64,000 bases of DNA, taken from Trichomonas vaginalis G3. Taxonomy: Eukaryota > Parabasalia > Trichomonadida > Trichomonadidae. The notes under the pieces were generated by a model, which was not told the DNA's origin, did not search any database, and saw only the letters and a program-made list of their open reading frames with translations. This document shows positions 1 through 8,141 of this stretch, in pieces. The translations under genes and the position numbers were made by a program. Numbering within the stretch: the first letter of the stretch is position 1; each line of letters opens with the position of its first letter. The stretch lies in contig NC_067203.1 in assembly GCF_026262505.1 (NCBI RefSeq), positions 14,210,392 to 14,274,391 of the forward strand. Direction: 5' to 3'.

Positions 1-361
1 TTGTTTCTGGACCGACAACGGTTCAGAAAATAGGGGCGCCTTTCAAGATCTACTTGATCTTTGGGGCGTCCAATGGCGGCATACAGACTCTCATTCTCCC
101 TACCAAAATGAGAAGATTGAGAGATTCTGGCTGACATTGGAGCGCTGCCAAAGCATTCAGGCTATTCCTGCCTTTATTTGGGAGTACAATAATAACACAC
201 CGCATGAAGATCTCCCAATTAATCCATTAACTGGAACAAATTACACGCCAAATCAAATGTATCAGCTGAAACCGAAATACACAAATGCAGATACAGAAAG
301 GTTGTGGCAAATATGGGATACAGATACAGGCATGACCGCTGTTGACACATTCACAGCGTAA
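1..361 (+). CDS. DDE integrase (rve fold), 3' part only
   Basis: The frame is open from base 2 to the TAA at 359-361, giving about 119 residues that continue off the left edge. TDNGSEN holds the second catalytic Asp and NEKIERFW the Glu, 34 residues apart, as in rve/DDE integrases. After the Glu comes an NNNTPHEDLP...NPLTG stretch typical of the end of the catalytic core. The parent element is not visible, so it could be a Maverick, an LTR-type or another rve-bearing element. It differs in sequence from the integrases of the two Mavericks in this window. The Maverick that follows is inserted at its stop codon, and its TSD (GCGTA) leaves the reading frame and stop unchanged. Confidence 0.7.
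   Translation, partial: CFWTDNGSENRGAFQDLLDLWGVQWRHTDSHSPYQNEKIERFWLTLERCQSIQAIPAFIWEYNNNTPHEDLPINPLTGTNYTPNQMYQLKPKYTNADTERLWQIWDTDTGMTAVDTFTA
356..360. repeat. Target-site duplication, left copy (element 1)
   Basis: GCGTA lies immediately outside the left tip and recurs outside the right tip. The next base is A on both sides, so a 6-bp duplication overlapping the tip cannot be excluded. Confidence 0.75.
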
Positions 362-370
362 ATTAATATA

Positions 371-417
371 CATATCTTCAGTATGGTGGCACTGCGCGCC
401 ATCTTACCGAAAATATG
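371..417. other. Subterminal stem-loop, left TIR (element 1)
   Basis: CATATCTTCAGTA (371-383) pairs with TACCGAAAATATG (405-417) at 11 of 13 positions around a 21-nt loop containing GGCACTGCGCGCC. Copies at 21116-21162, 60005-60051 and 61792-61838 keep the pairing while the stem sequence changes in elements 3 and 4. Confidence 0.7.
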
Positions 418-606
418 TCAATCTGACACTTTACAAACCGTTAACGTATATTTTACAACACAAACGTACACACTAACTTAACCTTAAACTATTTCTGCCA
501 CGTAAAGTATTTATCACATAAACCACCTCATCTCACCTCTCTGTACGCTATATATTGTGCGCAGGTCATTGCCCATGGCAACTCCCCGCGACACAATGCA
601 CATGCA

Positions 607-764
607 TGAAAAAATAAACGTTCTCACTAACGTACACACTAACGAACTCACTAATGTAAAAATAAACGTTCTCACTAACGTTCTCACTAACGTTCACACT
701 AACGTACACATTAACGTACACACTAACGACTTCACTAACGACTTCACTAACGACTTCACACGTA
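607..764. repeat. 12-bp minisatellite in left TIR
   Basis: Tandem variants of ACTAACGTTCAC (also ...GTACAC, ...GTTCTC, ...GACTTC) fill this stretch, interrupted by a TGTAAAAATAAACGTT spacer. The matching right-TIR tract (about 20750-20925) has more copies. Short versions occur near the tips of elements 3 and 4. Open frames across it are artefacts of the repeat. Confidence 0.85.
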
Positions 765-803
765 TGAAAACATAGCGCAAAAATAAACTTAGGGTAGAAG
801 GTT

Positions 804-809
804 AGATCT
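804..809. terminator. AGATCT palindrome at gene 3' end (1 of 11)
   Basis: GGTTAGATCTAACC is followed by CTCATTTCTAACC-type repeats, just beyond the 3' end of the minus-strand gene 846-1373. Copies recur at the ends of element genes; a role in transcript ending is inferred from position only. Confidence 0.35.
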
Positions 810-845
810 AACCTCATTTCTAACCTCTTTTCTACCCTGTTGAAT

Positions 846-1373
846 TCATTGCTTTATAACTCTCTTCCTTGGTTTCTTTTTAGTTGCTTTCTTAACATCT
901 GTCTCCAACTTGACTGTCTTTCTTCTTCGTCCATAATGATACCAATTACTTCCACCAGTCAATGGGTCAAATGGTCGTTCATAAGGGTTTCCATACATTC
1001 CATAAGGTCCGTATGGATAAACCGCTGGTGGAGAAGAAACATTTTCTTTAGTTCCATCGACTCTATTTAAATGCATTGTTTCACCTTTCATCTGGTCATT
1101 AAAGTCTTTTGCGTGTTTTGCAAACTCATCGTCCTTTCCTAAAGCATTTTCTGACTCAGTCGCAACCAAATTGGATGCTTTATTTATGAGCCCTATTTTA
1201 TTTAATCTTAACTTCTTTGCAACCCAGCCTCCAATCTTCCCTTTATTTGCATCTAATGTCTTCGAAACCCTTCCTCCACTCATTTTATTTACTGCGTCAT
1301 AAGCTCCAAGTGCTTTTGCTCCAAATGCTAATGCTTTTGTTCCCATTGCGCCTAAAGCTGCCCAAGCTACCAT
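846..1373 (-). CDS. Small basic protein with hydrophobic N terminus, candidate minor capsid protein
   Basis: 175 aa, ATG at 1373. The N terminus (MVAWAALGAMGTKALAFGAK) is Ala/Gly-rich and could form an amphipathic or membrane-active helix. The centre is charged, then comes a Tyr/Pro/Gly-rich stretch (PYGPYGMYGNPYERP) and a strongly basic tail (RRRKTVKL...KKKPRKRVIKQ). This architecture recalls adenovirus-type minor proteins (pVI, pX), but I see no diagnostic motif and the role is inferred. It is the first gene inside the left TIR, reading toward the tip. A near-identical gene lies at the same place in element 4 (62450-62976). Confidence 0.6.
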   Translation of the reverse strand: MVAWAALGAMGTKALAFGAKALGAYDAVNKMSGGRVSKTLDANKGKIGGWVAKKLRLNKIGLINKASNLVATESENALGKDDEFAKHAKDFNDQMKGETMHLNRVDGTKENVSSPPAVYPYGPYGMYGNPYERPFDPLTGGSNWYHYGRRRKTVKLETDVKKATKKKPRKRVIKQ

Positions 1374-1404
1374 TTACACCATATTAAATCATCTCTCTTC
1401 AATA

Positions 1405-1596
1405 TTATCTCATAAAAGTTCTCTTACTGGAGAAAGTCAATGAAACATAAGCGTTCTCACGGGCTTCGCCCTCACCGCTTTGCGGTCTATCTAACTTCTT
1501 TCTTATATCATCTATACGCTTCAAAATGTCTGAACAATTGCTAACATCTTCTACAACAGTTATTTCATCATGAATGACCTTCAAGAACAAGCTCAT
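1405..1596 (-). CDS. Small hypothetical protein carrying an in-frame palindrome insert
   Basis: 63 aa, ATG at 1596, directly downstream of the penton-like gene (stop at 1597, no gap). It matches the 65-aa ORF at 62977-63174 of element 4, except that the middle carries an extra DRPQSGEGEAR stretch encoded by a GC-rich double hairpin (1458-1486). No known domain is visible. The conserved N-terminal part (FLKVIHDEITVVEDVSNCSD) looks like a beta-strand followed by an acidic helix. Function unknown. Confidence 0.5.
   Translation of the reverse strand: MSLFLKVIHDEITVVEDVSNCSDILKRIDDIRKKLDRPQSGEGEARENAYVSLTFSSKRTFMR
1458..1486 (-). repeat. GC-rich double-hairpin module inside a coding region
   Basis: On the minus strand: ACCGCAAAGCGGT (stem ACCGC/GCGGT) then GGGCGAAGCCC (stem GGGC/GCCC). 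It is absent from the element 4 homologue, so it appears to be an in-frame insertion. Sister copies lie at 9308, 13754 and 17411. Confidence 0.65.
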
Positions 1597-2478
1597 TTAA
1601 TATGCTATTAAAATCATCTCAATAATGAGTCCATCCTTTCCGTCTTTAGGTAGCACAACATCTTTCATTGAAGAAGGTTCGACAAGTCTTATGTTAAACT
1701 TACTGACAAAGTTTGTTATACTATAATGCTTCGGCGGCGAATACATGTAGTTTGAAAGACATAATATAGATTCTTCAGCAAATTCACTTATACTGGATTT
1801 TATAACAATGTTCTCACGAGACCAAATGCCACCAATTGACAATCTTGTAAGCAATCCTGCTGAACCTTCTACTGTAAACGTCGATGGTAACATTCCACGA
1901 AGGTCATCTATTGACATCGTTGAGTCACTGTATTTAAATATTTTCTTAAAGCAATCGTCATTATCTAACCATGCAATAGCTTTGAAGTTTCATTCGAATA
2001 TACATCTGCTTCATTAAATGTAAATCCTGACTTCTTTGCAGAGACGACTTTAAAATCTATTGAGTTTGTTTTCAAAATTATATGCTATGGTAACTTCTGA
2101 AGGTAATGGATGTCCTTCCGCAGTAAGTTGTTCTCTCACTACCGTTTGAAGCTTTGTATTAAAAACTTTCATGTCATCTCCTGTATCTAAGTTCACATAC
2201 ACAGCAACAGGGAAACTATCTTGCTTCTTTGTTTCATCATTATATCTCAAAACATTAAAGTTCTTCAATAATATTGTTCTTCCTGCTGGAATACTTCGAA
2301 CCTGTCTGATTTCAATAGCTTTCTCACCTCCTACATACTCTACCCAGTGTCTTGGATATTCATAAGTATACTGACTTTCTTGAATTTTGGTTGGTTTCAT
2401 CATAACATGTTCATAGTATATCTTTATACTCTTGTCAGTTAGACTCGGTGCTATGTTCTGAATATTTCTGACTTGCAT
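1597..2478 (-). pseudogene. Penton-like capsid protein candidate (element 1 copy, broken)
   Basis: Start placed at the ATG at 2478 (MQVRNIQNIAPSL), 16 bp from the divergent ATPase start. A related, longer open copy is at 63175-64000 in element 4. The N-terminal pattern HWVEYVGGEKAIEIRQVRSI then a strand-rich body resembles 17446-18303 (DWIVNINEEKYIGITSMYI) and 55635-56483 (RWLRDPSVTKAIGFRRMKFI). All three look like members of one strand-rich structural family, which I take as minor (penton-like) jelly-roll proteins by inference. This copy is broken. Confidence 0.5.
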
Positions 2479-2494
2479 TTTTAATGGAGATAAA
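2479..2494. promoter_or_regulatory. 16-bp divergent intergenic promoter
   Basis: Only 16 AT-rich bases separate the divergent start codons of the penton-like gene (2478) and the ATPase (2495), so both must share promoter sequence or lie inside each other's leaders. Confidence 0.4.
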
Positions 2495-3380
2495 ATGAAG
2501 CATTTAATACATGACGTAGATGAAGACATGAATGAAACTACAGACAAACTTAACTCTTCTCTTATTCTTCCTTTCAGCAAAGATTATGAATTCTGTTCAA
2601 ATGGTGTGTATTTCTATTGTGGAAAGATGGGTTCAGGTAAGACATTTAATTTAATTCGTCATATACTCATAACAGAGCGTTTAGGAAATGACTCATATTA
2701 TGACCAAATCATTATATCAGCAACTTCAGACTCTATGGACTCAACAGCGAAAACATTCATGTCAAAAGTTCAAGCCTCTGTCGTTAAAGTTCCAGACAGT
2801 GAACTCATTGAATTTCTTCAACGTTACATTCGACGTAAGAGAAAATATTATGCCATCGTTTGAATTTATACAGTCAGGAATGCAAAAGACCTCTGAGAGA
2901 TGGAAAGAATTATTGACAAACGCCACTTACGTCAATACTCAGGAGTATACGATATGAAACGACTTACAAACTACATTCTGTCAAACTTTCAAAATACCCT
3001 TCAAAAAATATCCATCAAACACTTTATTAGTTTGTGACGACTTCGCCGGAAAAGGTTTAGTGTCAAAACCAGACTCACCATTAGCTAACATCATAACTAA
3101 AGTCAGACATTACCATTTAACTGTAGCAATACTTATGCAAACATGGAGGTTTTTAGCTTTAAACATAAAACGTCTCATAACTGACTTCGTTATCTTTCAA
3201 GGTTTCTCACGTTATGATATTGAACTCATTTGGAAACAGTCAGGTATAACATTACCTTTTGAAGAAATTTGGGAAGCATATAAGTCTCTCATCTCTACTC
3301 GTTCATACCTTGAGATTCATATCATGACTAATACCATTAAAGTCAAAAATATTCCATGGGAACGACCAACATTGTTTTAA
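2495..3380 (+). pseudogene. Genome-packaging ATPase (FtsK/HerA, A32-like), broken
   Basis: Walker A is visible as GKMGSGKT, followed by IIISATSDS and the Walker B-like LLVCDDFA. A later stretch (VRHYHLTVAILMQTWRF) fits sensor/arginine-finger regions of the A32-like packaging ATPases of Polintons and large DNA viruses. Such ATPases power DNA translocation into capsids. The gene lies divergent to the penton-like gene and has a counterpart in element 2 (41692-42567). The copy is broken; the later part (3060-3380) remains open. Confidence 0.8.
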
Positions 3381-3778
3381 AGTTTAACCTTCAATTGACT
3401 GATGGTAAACAAATTCCATGCATCTCTGTCGCCATTTCTGTTAATATTTTTGCTGTCATTCATATCATCCACTTCTCCATCCGTTAGCTTTTGAGGATAT
3501 GCGTTAGAATAGCTGTTCTTAAATGAAGGCTTTTCACCTTTGAGAGCATAAACTCTATAACTTTCTGCATACTTTATGTTTGAACCTCCTGAGCCATCAT
3601 TGACATAAATTTTTATAGGCTTCCACCCTTTGTTCATGTTCCTGCTTCTTCCCTTAGCTCTTTTGTTCAGTAGTTCTACATCTTTATACACAGCACCTGT
3701 CTCAGTGAATTCAACAATATTTTCATTCGTTAGCTTTACATTCAAACCCTTGTCGAGTATATTGTTCATTTCATACAT
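3377..3778 (-). CDS. Hypothetical protein, conserved position
   Basis: 133 aa from the ATG at 3778 (MYEMNNILDKGL); the frame is open further upstream but that would run into the divergent gene at 3804. It overlaps the ATPase stop by 4 bp, tail to tail. No motif recognised; the centre is basic (KRAKGRSRNMNKGWKP) and the end is Asn/Asp-rich. In element 2 a minus-strand gene of similar size (37649-38068) occupies the same place beside the CCG-protein gene, without clear sequence similarity. Confidence 0.5.
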   Translation of the reverse strand: MYEMNNILDKGLNVKLTNENIVEFTETGAVYKDVELLNKRAKGRSRNMNKGWKPIKIYVNDGSGGSNIKYAESYRVYALKGEKPSFKNSYSNAYPQKLTDGEVDDMNDSKNINRNGDRDAWNLFTISQLKVKL

Positions 3779-3803
3779 ATAAAAGGTTTTTATTCTATAT
3801 GAA
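3779..3803. promoter_or_regulatory. 25-bp divergent promoter with TTTTTATTCTA motif
   Basis: It separates start codons at 3778 (minus) and 3804 (plus). It contains TTTTTATTCTATATGAA, a motif also present in the divergent gaps at 5436, 38069 and 55617. Confidence 0.45.
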
Positions 3804-4418
3804 ATGAGAAGCAAATCCATCTTAGCTGGTGCCGTTAATGTTCCAATTGAACCAACATCAAATGTTGACTCACGAACGACAAACAATATTGTCATAAAGA
3901 ACTATAGTTCAGAGTGTTTGAAAGAACCAGAACCAGATCTTAAGTCGGTGAATTTAAACACAGCTTCAAACGCTAACGCTACATCAGATGTTAAGTTAGA
4001 GTATCCACCATTAGACCAAGTTCTTTCAAGAGAAGCCAACGACAACCCTTACACAAATGTTCAAACAAATCCTTCAGATAACGTAGACCATTACCTTCTT
4101 CAGTTATACCAAACTATCTTACTCAAAGACGATAAGAAGCTTTTGGTAAATCTTATAAGCAAGAACCAAATAATTCTAACAAAGGAGGACCTTGAAAATG
4201 TTATCTCACGAATAACAGGGAAACAATGTGTCATTGACTATCTCGACCCTGAAATCGAATGCTGTGGTCAAACTCCACTATTCATGAAAATAGGTAACAT
4301 CCGCATCATTGAAACACCAGGAACCACAGGAGTTGAGTTTAAGTATAAATGTTCGAACGAGTATACAAAACTTTCAACAGAATATAAACTTTGCTTGAAA
4401 TATGTTTTAGTAAATTAA
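3804..4418 (+). CDS. Conserved element protein with CCG motif
   Basis: 204 aa. The N-terminal half is Asn/Thr-rich and looks disordered; residues 90-140 look helical (LLQLYQTILLKDDKKLLVNLI). The C-terminal half contains DPEIECCGQTPLF and ends in beta-like segments. Element 2 has a homologue at 38087-38668 (PDISCCGVSYNVI), also divergent from a small minus-strand gene, so gene and neighbourhood are shared by two different Polinton lineages. Function unknown; a structural or assembly role is possible. Confidence 0.65.
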   Translation: MRSKSILAGAVNVPIEPTSNVDSRTTNNIVIKNYSSECLKEPEPDLKSVNLNTASNANATSDVKLEYPPLDQVLSREANDNPYTNVQTNPSDNVDHYLLQLYQTILLKDDKKLLVNLISKNQIILTKEDLENVISRITGKQCVIDYLDPEIECCGQTPLFMKIGNIRIIETPGTTGVEFKYKCSNEYTKLSTEYKLCLKYVLVN

Positions 4419-4438
4419 AGCAGTCAGTCAAAAAAATT

Positions 4439-4711
4439 TCAAGTTAGCAACTTATAGTATCTGTCCAAAACTTCTTCAACAGTATCGAACTCATCTTCAT
4501 AATGCAGACCCAATCTTATTGACTTGGTGCAGTTTTCACTAACACAATATAGCGCTTTGCGCTCGGCGCCTTTGACGCCTTTTTCTGTTCTCTTGACTGA
4601 CATAACTAACTCATTTGTTTCATCAAACAGCAACAACCAAAGTTCATGACCTAATACATAACATTCATACTTTATATTTTTAGCTCTGAGTTCTCTTGTA
4701 AGCCGTCGCAT
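4439..4711 (-). CDS. Small hypothetical protein with GC-rich hairpin insert
   Basis: 90 aa, ATG at 4711, overlapping the preceding minus-strand frame. Mixed alpha/beta composition (YECYVLGHELWLLLFDETNELVMSVKR). A GC-rich double hairpin (4551-4579) lies in frame and encodes KGVKGAERKA. No family recognised. Confidence 0.4.
   Translation of the reverse strand: MRRLTRELRAKNIKYECYVLGHELWLLLFDETNELVMSVKRTEKGVKGAERKALYCVSENCTKSIRLGLHYEDEFDTVEEVLDRYYKLLT
4551..4579. repeat. GC-rich double hairpin, divergent variant
   Basis: AGCGCTTTGCGCT followed by GGCGCCTTTGACGCC: two short stem-loops back to back in AT-rich DNA, resembling in layout the modules at 1458, 9308, 13754 and 17411. Confidence 0.45.
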
Positions 4712-5435
4712 TTAATATTTTCTAAAAAGTCAACTTCAACAGTCATTCGCACTGGTGCCTTCAGTACTACAGGCTCTCCTTGAAAGTCAACTAGTCTGAA
4801 TTGCATGTCTTTCAAATTATGAGGACTAATGCGAACCCATTTACCTAAATGAGTTGCTATGACAGGAACGTTTGGAATGAACATTGAATTGACTGCATAA
4901 CAGAAGGATTTAATTCTACTGAACCTTTACTATTAACTCCTGAAATGCCTGTGACATTAGCTATTTTAGACTCAATGTACAAACAATTGCCATAACATAC
5001 GTATGGAACAGATTTCATCTCAATCGTTTTGTCAACACTTTTCAAAGGAAATGTCATATGGTATGCACCCAAAAGAAGTTGTACTCTATGACTCATTCTT
5101 GGTATCTTAAACTCCTTCACATAACTGAACTTCAATGTTCCCTCAGAAGAGAGTTCGACATCTATGTTGTCAATAGTTTCTTCATTTATGAGAGTATCTA
5201 TGACTCCAGCAATTTTATCTATTCTATACTCTGCTCTGTTAGGAAATGTTATAACACTTCTTTTGTCATCTATTTCAATCTCTATGAAATCTGTTTCATC
5301 TGTTATGACAAAAGTTGCGATAGTATTGAAGTCAACAACTCTGAAAGCAAGTGCTTCATTCTGAAGACCTAAGTTTGTTTGTAGCTTTACTGTCCCGTAT
5401 TCGTTTGGGTCTGTACTTTGCAAATAGAACAACAT
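4672..5435 (-). pseudogene. Jelly-roll minor capsid candidate, broken
   Basis: ATG at 5435. The 3' part contains QFRLVDFQGEPVVLKAP, which matches the end of the element 2 protein 38673-39461 (ITLTLVDANFVPVKLL). The middle (RVQLLLGAYHMTFPL, then YGNCLYIESKIAN) aligns in layout with FYYQQFPITGKG and ILYIVSNLG of that protein. The strand-rich composition and the FTLVD-x-x-G/F-x-P-V closing motif resemble Polinton penton (PY-type) proteins. The assignment is inference. The element 1 copy is broken. Confidence 0.45.
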
Positions 5436-5452
5436 TTTATTCTCATTAAAAT
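5436..5452. promoter_or_regulatory. 17-bp divergent promoter
   Basis: TTTATTCTCATTAAAAT separates divergent starts at 5435 (minus) and 5453 (plus); it is a variant of the motif at 3779, 38069 and 55617. Confidence 0.45.
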
Positions 5453-6088
5453 ATGACTATTGCTGCATATGCGTATGAAACAAATGAAGCAAGAAGAGCA
5501 CATGAACTAGTAAACGAAAACTCAACTTTAACCATTGAAGGCAATGATTTAGTCATTGACGATGGAAAGACTAAAAAAGTCATTGATTTCGATACTTTTA
5601 ACACTTATGACCCATTCATTACAATAAGTAAAGTTCCTATCATAAATGATGGAACGGTGCAATATATAAATTCTACAGTAGATGCCTCATTAGTGAAAGT
5701 ACTGAATGTTCTCATTGAATTGTTAAAGAGCTTTCGATTTGACGACAACATTAAATGCCTAAAGAATTTAGTCATGAATGAGAAACAAATTCTTGGCGTT
5801 GCTGGTAGCAGTAATGATGTACACCTTATGACATTAGAATATTATAACGAACATAAAGATGAACTGAAAGGAGAGAAGGGTGACACCGGACCTCAAGGAC
5901 CACAAGGAATACAAGGAATACAAGGACCTCAAGGCGAGAACGGTTTGGATGGTGTAGATGGAAAGGATGGAAAAACTGCTAAATCATGGATATGGAACCT
6001 TATAAATACTGGTTTAACAGCTACTTCATATGGAGTTCTTCAATACCAAATCGGAAAGATATGGGCGGTACTTGGTGAAGAAGTTTAA
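5453..6088 (+). CDS. Collagen-repeat protein, candidate virion fibre component
   Basis: 211 aa, ATG at 5453. Residues about 1-140 are strand- and helix-rich. Residues about 141-172 are an uninterrupted Gly-X-Y run (GEKGDTGPQGPQGIQGIQG, continuing to GKDGK), which forms a collagen-like triple helix in viral and bacterial fibres. A hydrophobic tail follows (SWIWNLINTGLTATSYGVLQ). The next two frames on the same strand encode a helical protein and a tail-fibre-like protein, so the three probably form one fibre locus. No signal peptide seen. Confidence 0.7.
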   Translation: MTIAAYAYETNEARRAHELVNENSTLTIEGNDLVIDDGKTKKVIDFDTFNTYDPFITISKVPIINDGTVQYINSTVDASLVKVLNVLIELLKSFRFDDNIKCLKNLVMNEKQILGVAGSSNDVHLMTLEYYNEHKDELKGEKGDTGPQGPQGIQGIQGPQGENGLDGVDGKDGKTAKSWIWNLINTGLTATSYGVLQYQIGKIWAVLGEEV

Positions 6089-6105
6089 ATGACGTTAAAA
6101 ATGCT

Positions 6106-6465
6106 TTGAACTTCATTTCAAATGGTTCGGATACTATTAAAACTTTATCTGGTTGGATGCAAGAAACAAGGAGTCAAATAGATACTGTAAGACGTATAGC
6201 AAGCAATGCACGTACGGGATTGGATACTTTACGAGAAGCACAAAATACACTAAAGGAAGCAAATGATATTCTTGGCTCAGTATCAGACATGCATGAAGAT
6301 TGGCTTAAAGGTATTGACAAATCTTTAAAAAATCACAGTCAGTCTATTGCTGACTACAAGAAAAGTATAGATTTTTTACATAGTGCTATGGACGTACATG
6401 ATGGAAGCATAAGGAACTTACTTAATGCTAACAATAACTTACCAGGAACTATTAAAGCATTTTAA
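6106..6465 (+). CDS. Helical coiled-coil protein in the fibre locus
   Basis: About 119 aa from a nominal TTG codon; no in-frame ATG is available nearby, so the true start is uncertain. The sequence is almost wholly helical with heptad-like spacing (MQETRSQIDTVRRIASNARTG, then LREAQNTLKEANDILGSVSD). It lies between the collagen-type gene and the tail-fibre-like gene, overlapping the latter by about 40 bp in another frame. A trimeric stalk is plausible. Confidence 0.4.
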   Translation: MNFISNGSDTIKTLSGWMQETRSQIDTVRRIASNARTGLDTLREAQNTLKEANDILGSVSDMHEDWLKGIDKSLKNHSQSIADYKKSIDFLHSAMDVHDGSIRNLLNANNNLPGTIKAF

Positions 6466-8101
6466 AGTCCTTTGTAAAACCTGGTGCTTAACATTTAGGT
6501 CTTTGAGAGCAAGAGCATTGAAGTCAAGAGATGCAGAAACTCCAACAGAACCTACAGAAGGAACTGAAACAACAGAAACTCCAGAAGAACCACCAAAACC
6601 AACAGCTAATGAAATATTGTTCGAATATTTTCCAAGGTACTCTGTTCTCATTGCATACATTCAAGAAATACTTAAGAAAGCAGACTTGACTTTAGGAGAT
6701 GATGAAAGTTCTGTATATCTTTCGTTCCAGTTTCAAATAGCAGAACTTTTGAGACAGATATGCTTAATGTATGACAACATCTCTGATTTCACAAGATATG
6801 ACGACGACCATGACCCCGAACACGGTGAAGAAGAAGTTTTACAAACATCCATTAAGACAGGAAAGGTTTTAACTCAAAGTCTCATTATTGACACCAAAGA
6901 TGGCGAAGTGGACGTTCTTCAAGAGCTGAAGAAAAATACTTCTGAAGGAGGTGGTGGTAGGCATGAACTTGAAATAAATGAGATAGAAGAGAAATTAGCC
7001 GAAAAAGCAGATAAAAACCATGTTCATTATATAAGTTCAGACGAACAGATTATAACGGACTATCATGGATATTTAACACAGGATGAAAAAGTGAAGACAA
7101 AAGATGTTAATGAAAGAAGATATAAATACATTCGTGCTAAAGGTTATGACATAAGCTGTACTGTACAGTATGACACGGGTAAAGCACCAGAAGCATTTGG
7201 TTATAACGATGAAATTTATGCCTCTAGTTTCTTTGTTAACGGTGTATTAGTTGAACCAAAATTTACGTTGAGAGTTAAGTCAAAAATAACGTTTGAAGAT
7301 GCTATTAAAAGTAAAGCTGACAAAGATGAACTTGACGCAACGAACAAAGTTTTGAAATCTCATAAACACAACATCTCCGATATAAATGAACTTCAAGCTA
7401 CATTAGACAGTAAAGCTGACAAGAACCATACACATGAATCCTTCACTACTGTTAGAGCAGACGATGTAATATTGAACTATACCCTCGGTTCAAGTGCACC
7501 TTCAGAGAATCCGAGTACAAGCGTAAAAGATACACTTAACAATTTAGATAACTATTGCAGGAACACTGATAAATATGTCAGAAGTTTTGAAGCAGTCATA
7601 CTACCAACAATGTTAGATAAGAAAGCAGATAAAACAGAGCTTCAAACATTAAAGACTCAGATTCTTGAAACCATATATCCTGTTGGTTCTATTTATACGT
7701 CAATGAACTCAACAAATCCAGCAACAGTTCTGGGTTTTGGTGAATGGAAGCAGATTGTAGACAAATTCTTATACTGTGCTAACTCTTCAAAGCAAACAGG
7801 AGGTTCGAAGAAAATTAAAGAAGCAAACCTTCCACCGCACACTCATACTGGAACTACAAACACAACAGGTAATCATTCACATTCAATAACAAAAAGAGGT
7901 TATACAAATCTTGCAGCAGGTTCGGATAGACAGGGAATGCATAGATATGATATTTCAAGTGACCCAGTAGATTCAAGCGCAGGTATTTTCTGTGGAACCA
8001 CAGGAAATCATTCACACACTTTCACAACAAATCCAACAGGCTTGGGTGCAGATTATATGCCACCATTTATGACTGTATTCGCATGGTACCGCGTTCAATG
8101 A
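6425..8101 (+). CDS. Phage tail-fibre-like protein
   Basis: 558 aa, ATG at 6425. After a Thr/Glu/Pro-rich segment (residues 35-60) come repeated KADKNHTH/KADKDELD-type units (KAD plus NH[VT]H), the hallmark of trimeric phage tail-fibre shafts. The C-terminal 160 residues carry YPVGSIYTSMN, LGFGEWKQI, LPPHTHTGTT, GNHSHS and the closing DYMPPFMTVFAWYRVQ. This is the tail-collar/fibre-tip arrangement of caudoviruses. In a Polinton this suggests a receptor-binding fibre acquired from phages. Element 2 has a related, broken gene on the minus strand (54314-55616). Confidence 0.8.
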   Translation: MLTITYQELLKHFKVLCKTWCLTFRSLRARALKSRDAETPTEPTEGTETTETPEEPPKPTANEILFEYFPRYSVLIAYIQEILKKADLTLGDDESSVYLSFQFQIAELLRQICLMYDNISDFTRYDDDHDPEHGEEEVLQTSIKTGKVLTQSLIIDTKDGEVDVLQELKKNTSEGGGGRHELEINEIEEKLAEKADKNHVHYISSDEQIITDYHGYLTQDEKVKTKDVNERRYKYIRAKGYDISCTVQYDTGKAPEAFGYNDEIYASSFFVNGVLVEPKFTLRVKSKITFEDAIKSKADKDELDATNKVLKSHKHNISDINELQATLDSKADKNHTHESFTTVRADDVILNYTLGSSAPSENPSTSVKDTLNNLDNYCRNTDKYVRSFEAVILPTMLDKKADKTELQTLKTQILETIYPVGSIYTSMNSTNPATVLGFGEWKQIVDKFLYCANSSKQTGGSKKIKEANLPPHTHTGTTNTTGNHSHSITKRGYTNLAAGSDRQGMHRYDISSDPVDSSAGIFCGTTGNHSHTFTTNPTGLGADYMPPFMTVFAWYRVQ

Positions 8102-8141
8102 ACGCGCTTGAGCCTTGAATAAAATCTTTAACTTTACATAA

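Larger units (their letters stand above)
361..870. repeat. Left terminal inverted repeat of element 1
   Basis: This is the reverse complement of 20640-21172. The order inward is: tip AATTAATATAC, a 47-nt stem-loop (371-417), a stretch ending ACACTAACTTAACC, a 12-bp minisatellite, an AGATCT palindrome (804-809) and the sequence ending at TCTCTTCCTT. Length differs between the two ends mainly because the minisatellite copy number differs. The stop codon of the first minus-strand gene lies inside this repeat. Confidence 0.92.

Noticed and set aside
1-361. The first gene as part of element 1
   Set aside because: It lies outside the TIR and target duplication, and its sequence differs from the element 1 integrase.
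607-764. TIR minisatellite as a CRISPR array
   Set aside because: Units are contiguous 12-mers with no unique spacers and no cas genes.
557-1070. Open frames of 70-80 aa on both strands in the left TIR
   Set aside because: They are translations of the 12-bp minisatellite and the shadow of 846-1373; composition is repeat-driven.
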